This document shows, one piece after another, positions 11,280-36,129 of a stretch of 64,000 nt of DNA; the first letter of the stretch is position 1, and every line of letters starts with the position of its first letter. Made by a program: the position numbers and the translations under genes. The stretch lies in contig NC_083535.1 in the NCBI RefSeq assembly GCF_032362555.1, positions 10,788,001 through 10,852,000 of the forward strand, read 5' to 3'. Source of the DNA: Amyelois transitella (lineage: Eukaryota; Arthropoda; Insecta; Lepidoptera; Pyralidae). The notes below the pieces were generated by a model that worked only from the letters and a program-made list of their open reading frames with translations, did no database searches and was not told the origin of the DNA.

Positions 11280-14200
11280 TTATTCTTCGTTTCTGATGCG
11301 AGATTCTACGCTGCACGCGCCGCTTTCTATATTCCTCATCACACTCTCAAAGTGGTCCACCGGCAGCGGCGTGCAGTGGGTGGATTGGTAGTCGCGCATG
11401 TATTTGCCGATCTGAAAAATATAATATCAGTCTTTTATTTAAAACTTTGTTACATCAGGACGCACCCGAACTAACGCCTGATGATCAACATGTTTATTTG
11501 TACCTAAAATTTTAAATCAAAATTATTTATATATATATATATATATATATAATATACTAGCTGTCCCGGCAAACGTTGTTTTGCCATATAAATAACTTTT
11601 AACTATGTTCAGTTAAAAAGAAATGTTAAGTGTGGACAACCCTTAACCCTTAAGGGGTATGAAAAATAGATGTTAGCCGATTCTCAGACCTACTGATATT
11701 CAGAAATGCATGCAAAATTTGGTTAAAATCGGTAAAGCCGTTTCGGAGGAGTACGGAGACAAATATTGTGACACGAGAATTTTATATATAAGATATACAT
11801 ATATAGTATAGAACATGGTATTTACCAGCTTTATAGCCCTCCTGTCATATTCAGTTAGAGCCATGACGGTCCCAAGCGGTCTCTTGCCCTCAGCCACGTT
11901 TATATGTTTCCACAGCGCCAACAACCAGCCGTTCCTGTCCAGACCTTCTTCCAACGGGTGGCGGTGTTCTATGAGCGTGGCTAACAGGTCATTACCACGG
12001 TTTGTGGCCAGCACTCCTGGGCTGGGAAAGGAAATTAAATTATATTTTATGTAATGATTTCAGGGTACAGTTTTTAAAGATGACACGGGAGTTTGGATCC
12101 AGACTACGAACCAGACTGAGAATTTTGTGGCAAAGTTATTCCTTAACATTCTTACACCAGCGGTGACTACGATAACAGCATCAGGTACATTAAACCAGCA
12201 TTAAAAGTCTTGACAGTTATAAAATATCGCAACAGAAATTAAATTATATTTTATGTAATTATTTCAGGGTACAGATAAAGTAGCTTTAAAGATGACATGG
12301 GAGTTTGGATCCAGACTACGAACCGGACTGAGAATTTTGAGGCAAAGTTATTCATTAAAATTAACATTCCTACACCAGCAATGACGAACAGCATCAGGTA
12401 CATTAAACCAGCGCCAAAAGTCGTGGAAGTTACAATATCGCAACAGAAAAGATTAATTACTATAGCTGTAGCATCGCTTTATGAGACTAAAATCACCATA
12501 TTGTCGCATTAAAAATGTTATCCATTCGCTTTTAAAATTCATTCGAATTAAAAACGCATTTATTCAAAGAATTTCGAATTATATCGTTTAAAACCCACGC
12601 ACTGCGCAGGCGCACATTCACACGGCACACACCTGAGACATATAATCTCATCGTCGGTCCTCCGCACCAGCTGCACGGCTCCAGTGTACTTCTTGATCAG
12701 CTCGGCCACGTGGAGGTCCACGTGGGAGCGCACCACCTCCTTCACCAGCAGCGACCACGATGAGGGCATCACGTTCTGAGCCAGCGGCAGGAGGTCGTCA
12801 AAGGTTGCATCCAGCACCTGGATATTTATAAATAAATAAATAATAAAATAAATAAATAAATACCTATATACGGGACAAATTACACAGATTGAGTTAGCCT
12901 CGAAGTAAGTTCGAGACTTGTGTTACTAAGATACTAACTCAACGATACTATATTTTATAATAAATACTTATATACATAAACATCTAAGACCCAGGCCAAT
13001 CAGAGAATGTTCTTTTCTCATCATGCCTGCATCATGGGCGGGATTCGAACCCCGGACCTCCGGTGTTACAGACAAGCGTACTACCGCTGCGCCACAGAGG
13101 CCGACAAATTATGAGTGGGACAAGTAAAAAGACTATACAAAAAATATCTCTTCTGTTTGTTTGTTTGTAAACTCACAAAGCACAGATAAAAAGGGCAGGA
13201 AAAAGAAATCCTAGCTTGACGTAGAGAAGGGCTCTTTGCATGGCAAAAGGTCTTAAAATTGTAGATATCGCCTTTAATTTTAGAGTTGTTAATTTTTTGT
13301 TTCAGAATTGACATAATAATACCAAAACATATAGGTGGGTGCACTTGGAAACACGCAATGGTGAGAGGCAGTAGTAGCATTAATTAGTTGGTTCATTTAC
13401 TATAAAATTACTCACCATTGCCGTGCCGTGTGGTTCCCAGCACCAATACAAAAAAGAATAGGACCACTCCATCTCTTTCCCGCGGATGTCGTAAAAGGCG
13501 ACTAAGGGATAGGCTTACAAATTTGGAATTCTTTTTTAGGCGATGGGCTAGCAACCTGTCACTATTTGAATCTCAATTCTATCATTAAGCCAAATAGCCG
13601 AACGTGGCCATTCAGTCTTTTCAAGACTGTTGGCTCTGTCTACCCCGCAAGGGATATAGACGTGACCATATGTATGTATGTATGTTACTCACCAGCCCTT
13701 TAACAGGATAGTTGACTGCGGCCCAAGTGGCGGAGTACCCGCCGATGCTCCAGCCGTACATGATGATGTGATCAGGTTCGAATTTCAACTCGTTGATGGA
13801 GTATTGCAGGACGGCGTCTATGGCGTTCTCCTCTTGAGACGGATAGGGAATGCCCTAAATGGAAATATACGCAATTAAATACAAATTATATTATTTTATT
13901 TATTTAAAGACATGGTCCCATTTCATGGCCAGTCTATCTGTGTACCAGGTCAAACGGGAGTCGCTTTGTTCAAACCTGACTCACCTGTTCCTATTCATAG
14001 GCAGGACCGCAGGCTCCTCCACTGAAAGGATGAAACAAGGACAAACTCCAGATGGATGATGAAGATAAGTACAGACTTACCGTACTACCAGCAAACCCAG
14101 GATGATTCCATCCCACAGCAGAATACCCCGCCCTTATAGGCGTCGTCATGATGCCAATCTCGTAAAATCCAGAGTTTCCCTCGCAGCACACCACCAGAGT

Positions 14201-16207
14201 CTTCCCTTTGTTGCCAGACCGACCGCGGTTGTCTACAAACATTGTGTCTATGTCATTGCCATCAGCCGTCCTTAACTTTGTACGCTGGCCGTCAAAGTTC
14301 TCCACCAGTTGCGTTCGCCCTTGGAATAAAGGGGTCCCTGAAAATTCATTACATTAAGATATCCACTTATAAGATGAACTACTGACCTAAGTGAGACGCA
14401 TACATACATATACCTAAAATCACGTCTCCTTTCTGGAGGGGTAGGAAAACCTTTTTGCCACTTGCCACAATCACTGCAAACTTCTTTCGCATCATCCACA
14501 TTCTTAACTCTCTTTATGCAAGCTTGGTGGACAAAGCTTTTATTATTTTGAAGTGGTGCGCTACAAATACTTTACTTATAATTTTACACCACAAAATATA
14601 CTGTCATATCAAATAAATAATAAAATAAAATAAAAATTACAAAAAAATCTATAATTATCGTTTTTGCTACATATTGTATAAAAAAATTATACTTACAAAA
14701 CATGTTAGCTACAATCCCCAAAGAGCCGGGGTATATGAGTCTGAGACCAAAGGCGTGAGTCGCTATAAATCCTAGGACTTGCAATGGAGCCCTCTGATAG
14801 AATGGCAAGTCTACGTTGGCACACTGCTTGAACGGTAGCTTTTGCAACCAGGATGGACTGAAATATCATTGATTATTAACAAACATTGGTAAAATGTTGA
14901 AAATTAAGTAAGTAAAATGTTAAGGTACTGAAAAAAAGGTAAACCAAATTTTGATGTCTATTTATTGAATTATGAATATAAAGAGTTCAATTTATGGCAT
15001 CTGTTATTAAATTTCATTTTTCATCTTAAAAAGTAATTTTTAAAATGTTTTTTTCAACAAATAGATGTATCAAGATTGTTTACTTTTATTTCAGTACCTA
15101 AAGAACTGGACTATGGATAGTATATCTGCAATTTAGAAAATAATTTATAAACACTATCTGAATTCATGTAGACTTTGGTTTCGATTAAATCATAATAGTC
15201 CACTGATCTGCTACTATATCAAATAGCAAGGGACCACAGAGAGGAGGGATCTCCTCTAACACAAGTTTTTTAACTTAACAAAGGTTTTTTAACTTAACCT
15301 CCTAATACATAAGAAACCTTAAGAACAAAATAACTATATTAATAATGAATTAATGGAGGTACGTACCTGGGTTTCAGGGGCATTTTAAAAGTAGCAGGCC
15401 ACGCATAGAATTCAAAGTCATATTTTCTTAATGCACTCAAATATACTTTTGTATCTGTTGTAGGGGCACTTAGGGCTTTGATGAACTCTGAGTACTTCTG
15501 ATTGTACACCCTGCCCACTCCTCTAAGCACATAAGACAACACAAGGAGGCATCCAATGCCGCTAAAAAAGCGCAGGAGTCCATATTTATTCTCCTCTATT
15601 ACAGATAATCCTTTCTTGTAAACATACATGCATATAAATGGGGATGTGTATATGCAAATGTTGAAGATTGTACTTGTCTAAAATGAGATAAAAATTGTGG
15701 TTTATATACCTATAATACATAGAAAAAATACAAAAATATAAACATTTGATAAAATGTGCTGAAGAAGATGAAATTACTACAGATACTTATCTGCGCACTA
15801 AGTTTGTTCTGATGTGACAATTCTACATGTTTGTAGTTAATTAAAATGAATAAAATTTTGACTTACTGTAGTTATGACTTTATCAGACCACCTTTCCAGA
15901 GGTAATGGTTGATACATATTCTGGAAAAAAAATATTTGTTAAGATCAAAAGTTCCTATTGTCCATACTAATATTAGAAGAGATTGAGCATTGAACATAAT
16001 CGTTTGTTATACTTTTAAAAGAATCAAATTTATTTCAAAGATAGCCTTTTCTTAACATCATAAGTAACACTTTACAATAGTTAATCAGTTTGTTTTGCAC
16101 AAAGCTTGGACAAATGAGATGAGCCTTTATTAACTTACATCTTGGGGTCCATCTTTATAAATCTTTAACAAGCGTGGAGCAAGAATACACTTCATCAACA
16201 ATTTCAT
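11280..16207 (-). CDS. Abhd16a: ABHD16A (BAT5) phosphatidylserine lipase
   Basis: Membrane alpha/beta hydrolase that converts phosphatidylserine to lyso-PS (family knowledge). Coding exons, transcript order: 16139-16207, 15867-15920, 15367-15677, 14697-14857, 14081-14337, 13693-13854, 12633-12817, 11826-12021, 11280-11411. Phases close to give 508 residues against 558 in human. The N terminus (MKLLMKCILAPRLLKIYK) matches the conserved family start, followed by hydrophobic segments around residues 48-61 and 75-95. The lipase core shows GNDIDTMFVDNRG, CCEGNSGFYE and GWNHPGFAGST. The nucleophile elbow GWSIGG gives Ser320. The acid is Asp394 in RRTDDEII. His477 lies in STHCTPLP. The ATG follows an acceptor at about 16222, implying a non-coding upstream exon. 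Several introns carry repeats close to splice sites. Confidence 0.95.
11524..11795 (-). mobile_element. (AT)n tract and Helitron-like element
   Basis: A 28-base AT microsatellite (about 11526-11553) is followed by actagctgtcccggcaaacg, an inverted Helitron-like 3' terminus. The body contains aatttggttaaaatcgg and ccgtttcggaggagtacgg and ends in ttttatatataaga. This is a different family from the other short elements. It lies in the last ABHD16A intron. Confidence 0.6.
12031..12447. repeat. Direct tandem duplication, about 204-base period
   Basis: Unit 1 (12031-12234) and unit 2 (12235-about 12447) both begin gaaattaaattatatttta and share ggatccagactacgaacc, aacagcatcaggtacatta and atatcgcaacag. 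Small indels separate them. Unit 1 starts about 8 bases beyond the acceptor AG of ABHD16A exon 8. Confidence 0.85.
12824..13103 (-). repeat. tRNA-derived SINE-A, copy 2
   Basis: Full-length copy in the same sense as ABHD16A. The tRNA-like head is at 13103 (A box TGGCGCAGCGG; B box GGTTCGAATCC), then the common body, then a tail ending in a (TAAA)n stretch that runs to the acceptor of ABHD16A exon 7 (edge 12817). The tail forms the T-rich tract of that acceptor. Confidence 0.9.
13418..13684 (+). repeat. SINE-B with 10-base target duplication
   Basis: Nearly full-length SINE-B: starts at the gccgtgtggttccc head, has gtcgtaaaaggcgactaagg, gcaacctgtcactatttga, the gtcttttcaagactg hairpin, a taccccgcaagggatatag block and a (TATG)n tail. 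TTACTCACCA flanks it at 13408-13417 and 13685-13694. That target contains the ABHD16A exon 6 donor. Confidence 0.92.
14400..14525 (-). repeat. LINE 3' end fragment
   Basis: Reverse-strand 3' end of the LINE family seen more completely at 46.1-47.1 kb. The translation reads VDDAKEV..GKWQK, matching the VDEAKEV..GKWKE end of the LINE protein, followed by the aaaatcacgtct tail. It lies about 60 bases upstream of the ABHD16A exon 5 acceptor. Confidence 0.75.
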
Positions 16208-16679
16208 TTTGATTTTGAGGCCCTATAAAAACATAAAACATATAAGATACATTAAACATATTAAAATTCAATTATATAGATTTGTTTTTAAAGAAGAATG
16301 ACACTGACACTGTCTTCCATGATAATATCCAGTTGCATTCTCAGCCATATGGTGCATACTATATAGACAAGGGAATAGTAACATGAGATGTATCATTTTA
16401 CTTTTAATTTAACTCTTACACCAAGCATACTCGTCAAACCATACCTCCCAACAACATGGCCTGTGTTTGTCTTATTAAGCATTTTTTTACTTTATTTTTG
16501 TTTTACTATTATTATTAAGAAAAAATAGATTTATCATTTTTATGTTAAAAAAATAATATTTGGCATATAAGGCACAGTGACAGACAAAATTTGAAGAAGT
16601 GACATGAGATATTTTTTACTGCAAATTCCCATAGTAGCGAAACCTTGCACAAAAGCTATTATTATTTTTATCTGTACTG

Positions 16680-17465
16680 CAACGTACGAGTGGATGATAC
16701 CCTTTCTGGAAACTTTAAGACCAAGGATGCATCTTATCGCCGATTACTATTCAACACCTACACGGAATGACAACCGAGACAAGACGAAGATGATGATAGT
16801 AGACCGAGCTGAACAAAGTGGAATTAACATATAGGGCATAGCTAACTGTGAAGATGTACAGAGCTATATCTACCTCGGCTCTACTATCTCCAGTACTGGA
16901 GGATGTGGCGACGAGATCAGACGACGATGCGCCATCACCAGGTCGGCAGTGAAACGACTGGGAAAGATTTGGGGGGACAGGAGGATTACCCAAGAAGACA
17001 AAGGTCAGATTGATGAAATGCCTTGTTTTTCCAATTTTCCTCTATGATGCCGAAAATTGGTCGCTGAGACTGTAGGATCGCCGTAAAATAGACGCATTAG
17101 AGATGAGCATTGTTTCCATCTTCAAAGAGCTTCATATTAAAGACTGACTTTTGTCAACTGTGCTATTATGAATACTGAAGTTCTTTGGTCATATATCCCA
17201 AAATGAGAACTTGATGGAGAGACTGGTTTTTCAGGGCAAGGTAGAAGGCAAGAGAACACCTGGGCGATCACTAACTCACTGGACAGACCTGATCAAAAAA
17301 GCTACTGAGTCCACCATGGTCCAGTGTGCTCTCAATGTCTGTAACTGGCAGACATGGAAGCACATAACTGAGAGAACAATACTCGGGAATGAATACGACC
17401 CGCCGAACACCTCTCCATGTACCTTGTCTGTGCTACCACGACCACTCTGACAAGAGTGTTCCACT
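16680..17465 (+). pseudogene. Non-LTR retrotransposon reverse transcriptase relic
   Basis: Three-frame reading recovers a LINE C-terminal region: KTKMMIVDRAE, YIYLGSTISSTGGCGDEIRR, RSAVKRLGKIW, RRKIDALEM, KFFGHISQNENLMERL and GKVEGKRTPGRSLTHWTDLI. Several frameshifts and in-frame stops break it. It differs from the LINE at 46 kb. It is a dead fragment opposite in sense to ABHD16A. Confidence 0.8.
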
Positions 17466-17737
17466 AAGAAGATTCTTATCTATGAAAATTCAGTGACTCA
17501 CATATCTTAAGGGTTTCCTATGATACGAAAGTTTTATACAAACATTAGCTTTGCTATAATTTCCAAATTATATGTAAGATTTGGATGAAGTTTGCCGACA
17601 AATATAAATAAATCATGTATGAATAAATATTACACTTCATGAATTTGATAAAGGTGAGTAAGTTTATCAAAGGTAAAGTCTAAATTCATTACCAGTACAT
17701 GAACACAGATAGTCAATTTAAACATACGTAGATATAA

Positions 17738-17822
17738 TTACTTCTTTAAGGGATAGACAGAGCCAAAGACTGATAGGCCCTGTTTGGCTGTATGGCTGAT
17801 GCAATTGAGATTCAAACAATTA
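17738..17822 (-). repeat. SINE-B 3' fragment
   Basis: Reverse-strand SINE-B end: aagggatagacagagccaa, agactgataggcc and gattcaaacaa. Diverged. Confidence 0.6.
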
Positions 17823-18975
17823 ATTATTCTCTCACTCAAAATGCAGAATCATTCTCTTGAATGTGAATTAAGAAGCTAAATAATTATATAAGTGATAAGA
17901 TAAATTCTCTTAACCAGCCCAGTTTCCTTTCATTCATAGTATGAAAAAAGGTGTTTGTATGAGATGTATATCCATATGGAACTCCATAAAATAAGGTTAG
18001 ATATAAAGAATACTTACAAAATTTGACCAAAAGCACAAATGCGTAACCGTATGCGCAAACAAATGAAAAAATAATTTATTAAAATTTATTAAAATTATTT
18101 ACCATTTAATGTATGTATGACAGTATTTGACAGCTGAATTGCTCTTTCTTCTGTCAAGTCAATCAGCAAGTCAACTAAACCAAAGTCAAAAGTATTGTTT
18201 TTAAAGACTTTCCTTACAGCCATGGATACAAATTTTAAAAGTTAATTGATCTTTACCACAAGGCTGGAAAATCAACATTGCCATTCTATAAAGCAAGCAA
18301 GCAAATCTTCTGGGACAGATTGATTTGATACTATGGAGAGGGACTGATGATTTGTAAATTTTTTGAGAGTTATTAATATAAAGTCTGTAAGTATAGCGTA
18401 TATTATTTACAAACTTACTTGTATAGGTCTATCTTTCTATAATTTACATTTATAAGTGCGTCATTGTGGGAACACATTTTAGTTGTCAATTTATTGTCTT
18501 ACTTATCCATGTATTTGTTTTATTTGTTTTTGTAAGGGGAAACCAATCTCCAATTTTATTGGCAAACCATAGTAGGTAGCTACTTTTATGTTGTATACAC
18601 CTCGTGGGAACAGACTGGTGTACTGAGATACAAGCTCTGCTTAGTTCAGACACCAGTCTCTCACAATCTTAAATACCTAAATTAAACCATGTAACTTTTA
18701 CTATAAGTCTGTGTCATGTTTAGATTGTGGAATATAGTATAAAGAAATTTGAATTTGATTAGGTGTACGTACGTAGAGGAATGATAGATGAAACTAGTCT
18801 ATGGTTTTTCTACCATCTTCACTTGACAACTGTCCTGCTGCTTGATAGATTTTTTTTTGGAATTGTATACTGTGCGGTTGTACAACGTAGAAGTTTCAAA
18901 ATATGTTAATATTTTTCTAAATAAATAAATTTTAAAGACTTACTGATTATCTTTTATTCATTATAGTCATGAAAT

Positions 18976-30941
<11,966 letters not shown>

Positions 30942-30946
30942 TACCA

Positions 30947-30957
30947 AATAAAATAAA
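30947..30957 (+). terminator. Poly(A) signals of GPR107-like gene
   Basis: Two overlapping AATAAA hexamers (30947-30952 and 30952-30957) begin 6 bases after the TAG stop. If used, the 3' UTR would be only a few tens of bases. Confidence 0.7.
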
Positions 30958-30974
30958 GTCATAAAAGAGTTGTC

Positions 30975-33900
30975 CGTGACTACTCGCAAATGCAGTTTTC
31001 TTTAGACTTCTATTAAAAATAAATTTACTTCTGATGTGAAAAAGTATGCCTCACTATTTTAAATATTATAAATCCGTCTTTCCTGATGACAATGAAACTA
31101 TTGACGTGTATGCAATCGTCTCGATCGGAAAACTGCATTTGTATGGAACGTCCGGAATATACTTATAATGGGACTATGATAATAAGACGAGCAATAAAAA
31201 TATAACTGCCAACTAGGTACCTACATACATACCTCGAAATTTTTTTTGTATTCACAGAAATCGGAATAATTTCTAATGACAAAAATGCCTTTATTTGTAA
31301 TTATAGGAATCATAGGCATATTGCACAGGTATCCGCATGCAGTTTTATGTGCAGTTCTTGAATTGAATTGAATTTTTGAAAACCTTAATTTGCCTTAATT
31401 TACCTCGAGATGCCAGAGATATGTATATTAAAATAATCTGCGACTTATGCTTGTGTCACAGTTATCACTTACGACGTGATCTTCTCTTTCCCGGAGCAGA
31501 GATTCCATCTTTCCACTTCTTCTTTAGTCTTATTATTTCGAATTTTTGGCACTCTCGTTTATGAGAAACAGTTCCTCTACGGATCATTTATAGTATGGAT
31601 GACACAACTTTGTCAATCAACCATTTAATGATACAACTTACATTGTATATCCAAATAGTTAGCATTTAATAATCACTTTAATATCAATGTTTTTATCTCA
31701 GATTATTTATTTCTATATTATCTGAACGACTTTCAGGGGGGTCTATTCACGAATTAATTCAATATTTTGGGTAACCTTCATAATTAGAGAAAGATAAAGT
31801 AAGATATATAAAGGCATAATGTCAAGGTTCGTGAGTCGTGAACCCGCAATGGGGTATTTTGCATCTATTAAAATTGCTTAATTAATTCTACTTTTATATG
31901 GCAAAGTCCACAAATGTGAAAGTCTATTTAATCTTTTTATATCGTTTTAAGTACTATTTTTTTTTTTGTTTTAACGTAATTTAATGAAAATAAGCGTATT
32001 TGCGTTAGCATGAAATGCGGCGGAACTGCGCGGCATTTGAAAAACATATCTTTGTAAAATCTTATAATGTGTTGTAGATGGGACGTCCTTTTGTGTGATC
32101 TTATGTGATTTGTTATGAGTTCGTTATACTAGCAAAAATTAGCCAAATACTAAGAAGATATCAATACATTTATGCGCCTATGATCATTTTTAAGTTTGGT
32201 CGAATAGACAGAGACTAACGAGAAGACTAAGAGATAAAGATATATGGAACAAAGTAAATTTAAAAAATATGTGAAATTTTTAGTCTGTTTCCAAATTCGC
32301 TAATGTTGCACGGACGGTTTTCAAAATTCGGGCATACATAAATATTCAAGTCAATAGTTTATTTGATAAATTGCTTAAATAACCGAACCGTATTATTTTT
32401 GCTACATTAACGTTCTCAATGTTCAGTTTTGTAAACAATATAATATAACAGAGCCATGAAACTAACTGTTACATTTGTCTATACAGATTAAAATAAAGTA
32501 TATATATATATATATAGTGAACGTGAGATATATCAGCTACAAGGGGGGTAGGGTAAGGGAAATGATCGTAAGTAAACCTTCACAATATCATCCTTCTAGC
32601 GGTAATCCCGGTTGTGTCCTGACCTGAGCCCTGGGTGCGCATATGACTACAATTCTGGATTGGGTGCCACAATTGGTATTAGATCCTCCCAACTTGGTTT
32701 GATTGGTTTCCTCACGATGACGTAACATATGATCCAAGCTGGGTTAGGTGTTATTGTTCACGTCAACCTTACTTTCCCCGATACTTTTACCTAAGGAGCT
32801 CATCTTCCATCTCTCTCTAACATTGAGTTAACCGGAAAAGACAAAGGGAGAAAATAAAACATGACTTAATTTGGACGGTGTTAAACAATTGGCGATTTAT
32901 ATATGTATATTGTTGATCTGTAAATTATTTTATTAGCTAATTCAACGATTAGTTTTAGTGGTCTGTTCCTTATATTGGTTATATAAAAATATCATTCATT
33001 ATGTTATGGTTGGTTTTGCGATGCTACATACAAATCGAAATAATATTATAACGATTTGTATGTAATGGGATAAGACAACGGATTAATTTTGTTAGATAAA
33101 TAAGGATGTAAAATCAATATAGTTTAGCTGTATTACTTCAAGGGATGACCACTTCAAGTGAATAATTAAACTGTTATCTAGCAAAATTGTCCATTCCCGT
33201 TTATTTCGTTGTGTAAATATGTTTAAGTGAAATTAGTTAAAAGAAATTTTGAATATGTATTACTGCATCTTGAAATAAGCGCCTTCACTATAATTTTTAT
33301 GAATGTGGTTCATGTGTGATCTTTTTAAACTTATCACTCATCGCAAGAAAAAGATAATTCTTGTAGGTGAAACGAACATATATATAAACTTCATTTACAA
33401 TAGTTAATTAAATGTGAGAAAAGTAAGAAATAAAGCTAGTAAAATAAGTAATGTGCATGCGAGACCGATTGGACATGTGCCCGTTTAATAAAGTTTAAAT
33501 GTTTTTTTTTTGTTCTATTCATCGGTAGTTTTATTTAAGAATAATTTGTGAAAATTCTTCAGCAATAATTTTGAGAAAGATGTTCTCCAAGTCGATTTAA
33601 GGTTTTGAAAACTATTGTAAAAACTGTACAAATAAACTATAATTGTAAATGATATATTTTTTATTCTTCTATGTAATAAGTACCTACATGTTGATAATAC
33701 CCATATACCTTGGTGTAATCAATTATTATCTCATTGTTTGAAATACACACATATATACGGCCGACTTCGTTTTGTGCCTTCAGTATCATTTAATTTTTTG
33801 ACCATACTAGGTTTATGAAATGATAACTCTACATCGAATAGAGAGGAATTTCAAAGGATTTTTTTAAAATTTATATTGTAACTTTACACTTAAATTATTT

Positions 33901-36120
33901 ATAACATATTTTAAAATTAAAAGAAATTCAATGTCACGTAGAAAGTACTGTTGTTTTTAAAACTATGAAAAACAAACGAAAAAAGACGAGGCCACGAAAA
34001 TATATCTGTGAAACACGGAACTCTTTTAAGCGTCTAACAGACACTGCTGCTAATTTCACTCTGCCTGCTGCTGATATTACATGAAAATGCTAATTTACAT
34101 TGTATGATATTTATGGCCCAGGCTGATTGAGTGCCGTGGAATTCTGGTACCTGAGAGTTAGAGTTCTTTATCTTTACTTAGGTTGTAAGAGCTACTAACT
34201 ACTGTTCTTAGTTGGACAGGTGCAAAGAATCAATTGTGATCAAAGGTGGATCCAATTTGGAGTAACGCAAGGAACCTCGAAAATGACCACCGGAACCTAC
34301 ACCATATTTTCTTGAGCATTCGAGTTAAATACTTATATATATTATTGCATAAAACTCTTTCTGAACTGACCGTCAGATCTGGAAACTTACTGCTCGTCTT
34401 ATAAGGCTCTTAAGAAACACTAAACCTACAATGTCACTTGGTTGGTCGGCCTTTGACGGGTTAATTGTACCTGCATAAGTGCTGGAGCGTTGCCAAAGCA
34501 TTCCTCGCGTGTCATTGTAAGCAATTCCAGCTGAGAATGACGCCTATTGTTATTTGCAAATCGTCATACCTCTTGTTGAAATTGGATAGGAATAACATTG
34601 AGAATCATTGCATATGTATGTGTAATTCTAAGAAAAATTAATAACAGTTTTAATAGCTTGCTAGTTTTTGTTGGCGCACCTGCCACTAAGAAAATATTTT
34701 TTTCTTCCTTATGTAGGTATGTTAGTAGGTACAGAATATATTTATTACAGTTTTGTGTGTCTCTAATTTAACATAGCTGTTGTGATTGTTCTGATTTTTA
34801 TAAGGACAAATAGGAACGTTGTATGCATCGAATATTTTCATTTATTACCTACATATTTATTTTTCTTAAAGATACGAATTCGCAATAAAACCATAAAAAT
34901 AATTCTCGTTTATTTGTAAGTAAATATTTTCGATACCTATTTCAAAACATGTTCGCCGATTCTTGTTTATATTGGCTTCCACGCACTGATATGGAATAAT
35001 AAAAACATTTTTACTCTCCAAATACCTTTTTTATCGACTTCCTGTCCTCATCCTGATCACGAAAAAGATTTCGGAAAAGTGAAGTCGGTTTAATAGTTTA
35101 CCTATTATAAATCAATTAAACATACATACAATCACGTCTTTATACCTTACGGGGTAGACAAAAAAACTGAAAGGCCAACGTATAGTACTTCATATGGCTT
35201 ATAATCGAACTGAGATTCTAATAGTGACAAGTTGCTAGCTCTTCGCCTAAAAGAAGAAAACCAATTAAATTTCTCGGTAAGGTTTATTATTGTTGTACTT
35301 ATAGTTAAGATAAATTAAAAATGGAGTGGTCCACTATTTCCTGCACAAACTCTAAAAACGAAACAAATATTTTTGATAATAGGTAAAACTACTTATTCAG
35401 ATATCGAAAGGATAGAGATAAAGTGACCATTCTAAAGTGAAAATGTCCTGTGTTAAACTAAAACCCTAAACAACTAGGTTTTTCACGTTGCCCCAATGAT
35501 TCAAAGTAAAACAGCGTGTAGTTGGACTGCGGTGTTCAATTATATGGCTAGCTGTGCAATTGAACATTACTATTACTATTTGGCTGTTATGCGACATAAA
35601 CATAATTACAAAACACGTGCCCCGGGTAATTTACCTGGACGTGTTAATATGTTAATAGCTCTGAAACAACACAGTCCAGAAATGCGGGTGCAACTTTGCC
35701 AAAATACTCGTCCAGTTGTGACGACAGGTGGCTGAGACACGGTTGTAGAAAGCAGTTGGTAGTAATTATACTTATAAATAAAAAGAGTTAAAAGGATTTG
35801 CGTTTGGTGTAAAACGTGGTTTTGATTATAATTTATAATACAAATCTAAATTATAATTTGTGTTAAATTAATATGGAGAGAACTTATTGTAAGTATCTTA
35901 CGTATGCGTAGCTTTCTATATAGGTAGGTAAAAGGCATTTATCGTGGCAATTGTAAATTTGTATTACTTCATCATTTTACTAGGTATCAGTTCAGTGGTT
36001 TAGTACGTTATGGTTGACCATTTTCTCCATTTTTTTGGTAAATTCGGATGAGGCTAAGAACCAATGTAGGTACTCCCACAGAAAACCAATAAGAAGGTTC
36101 AAATTTCTATATGCATTCGC
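30975..36120. other. Intergenic, AT-rich, no gene seen
   Basis: No coding exon was recognised. It includes an interspersed block near 32540-32850 (contains gtgtcctgacctgagccctg), an AT tract at about 32500-32518, a reversed SINE-B fragment at 35125-35255, and a short open frame at 35496-35735 without family resemblance. Nearby, GTTCAATT...AATTGAAC forms an 8-base inverted repeat. Confidence 0.55.
35125..35255 (-). repeat. SINE-B fragment
   Basis: Reversed and diverged: atcacgtctttataccttac, ggggtagac, ctgaaaggcc, gttgctagctcttcgcc. Confidence 0.65.
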
Positions 36121-36129
36121 AGACATTAA

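Larger units (their letters stand above)
16223..18975. promoter_or_regulatory. Divergent intergenic region, ABHD16A / GPR107
   Basis: The two genes diverge across 2.75 kb, so their promoters and the unseen ABHD16A 5' UTR exon must lie here. The part nearest ABHD16A is occupied by a LINE relic (16680-17465) and a SINE-B fragment (17738-17822). No core promoter motif could be assigned with confidence. Confidence 0.5.

Noticed and set aside
35496-35735. 79-codon frame in the 31-36 kb gap
   Set aside because: No recognisable motif, no splice context and no family resemblance.
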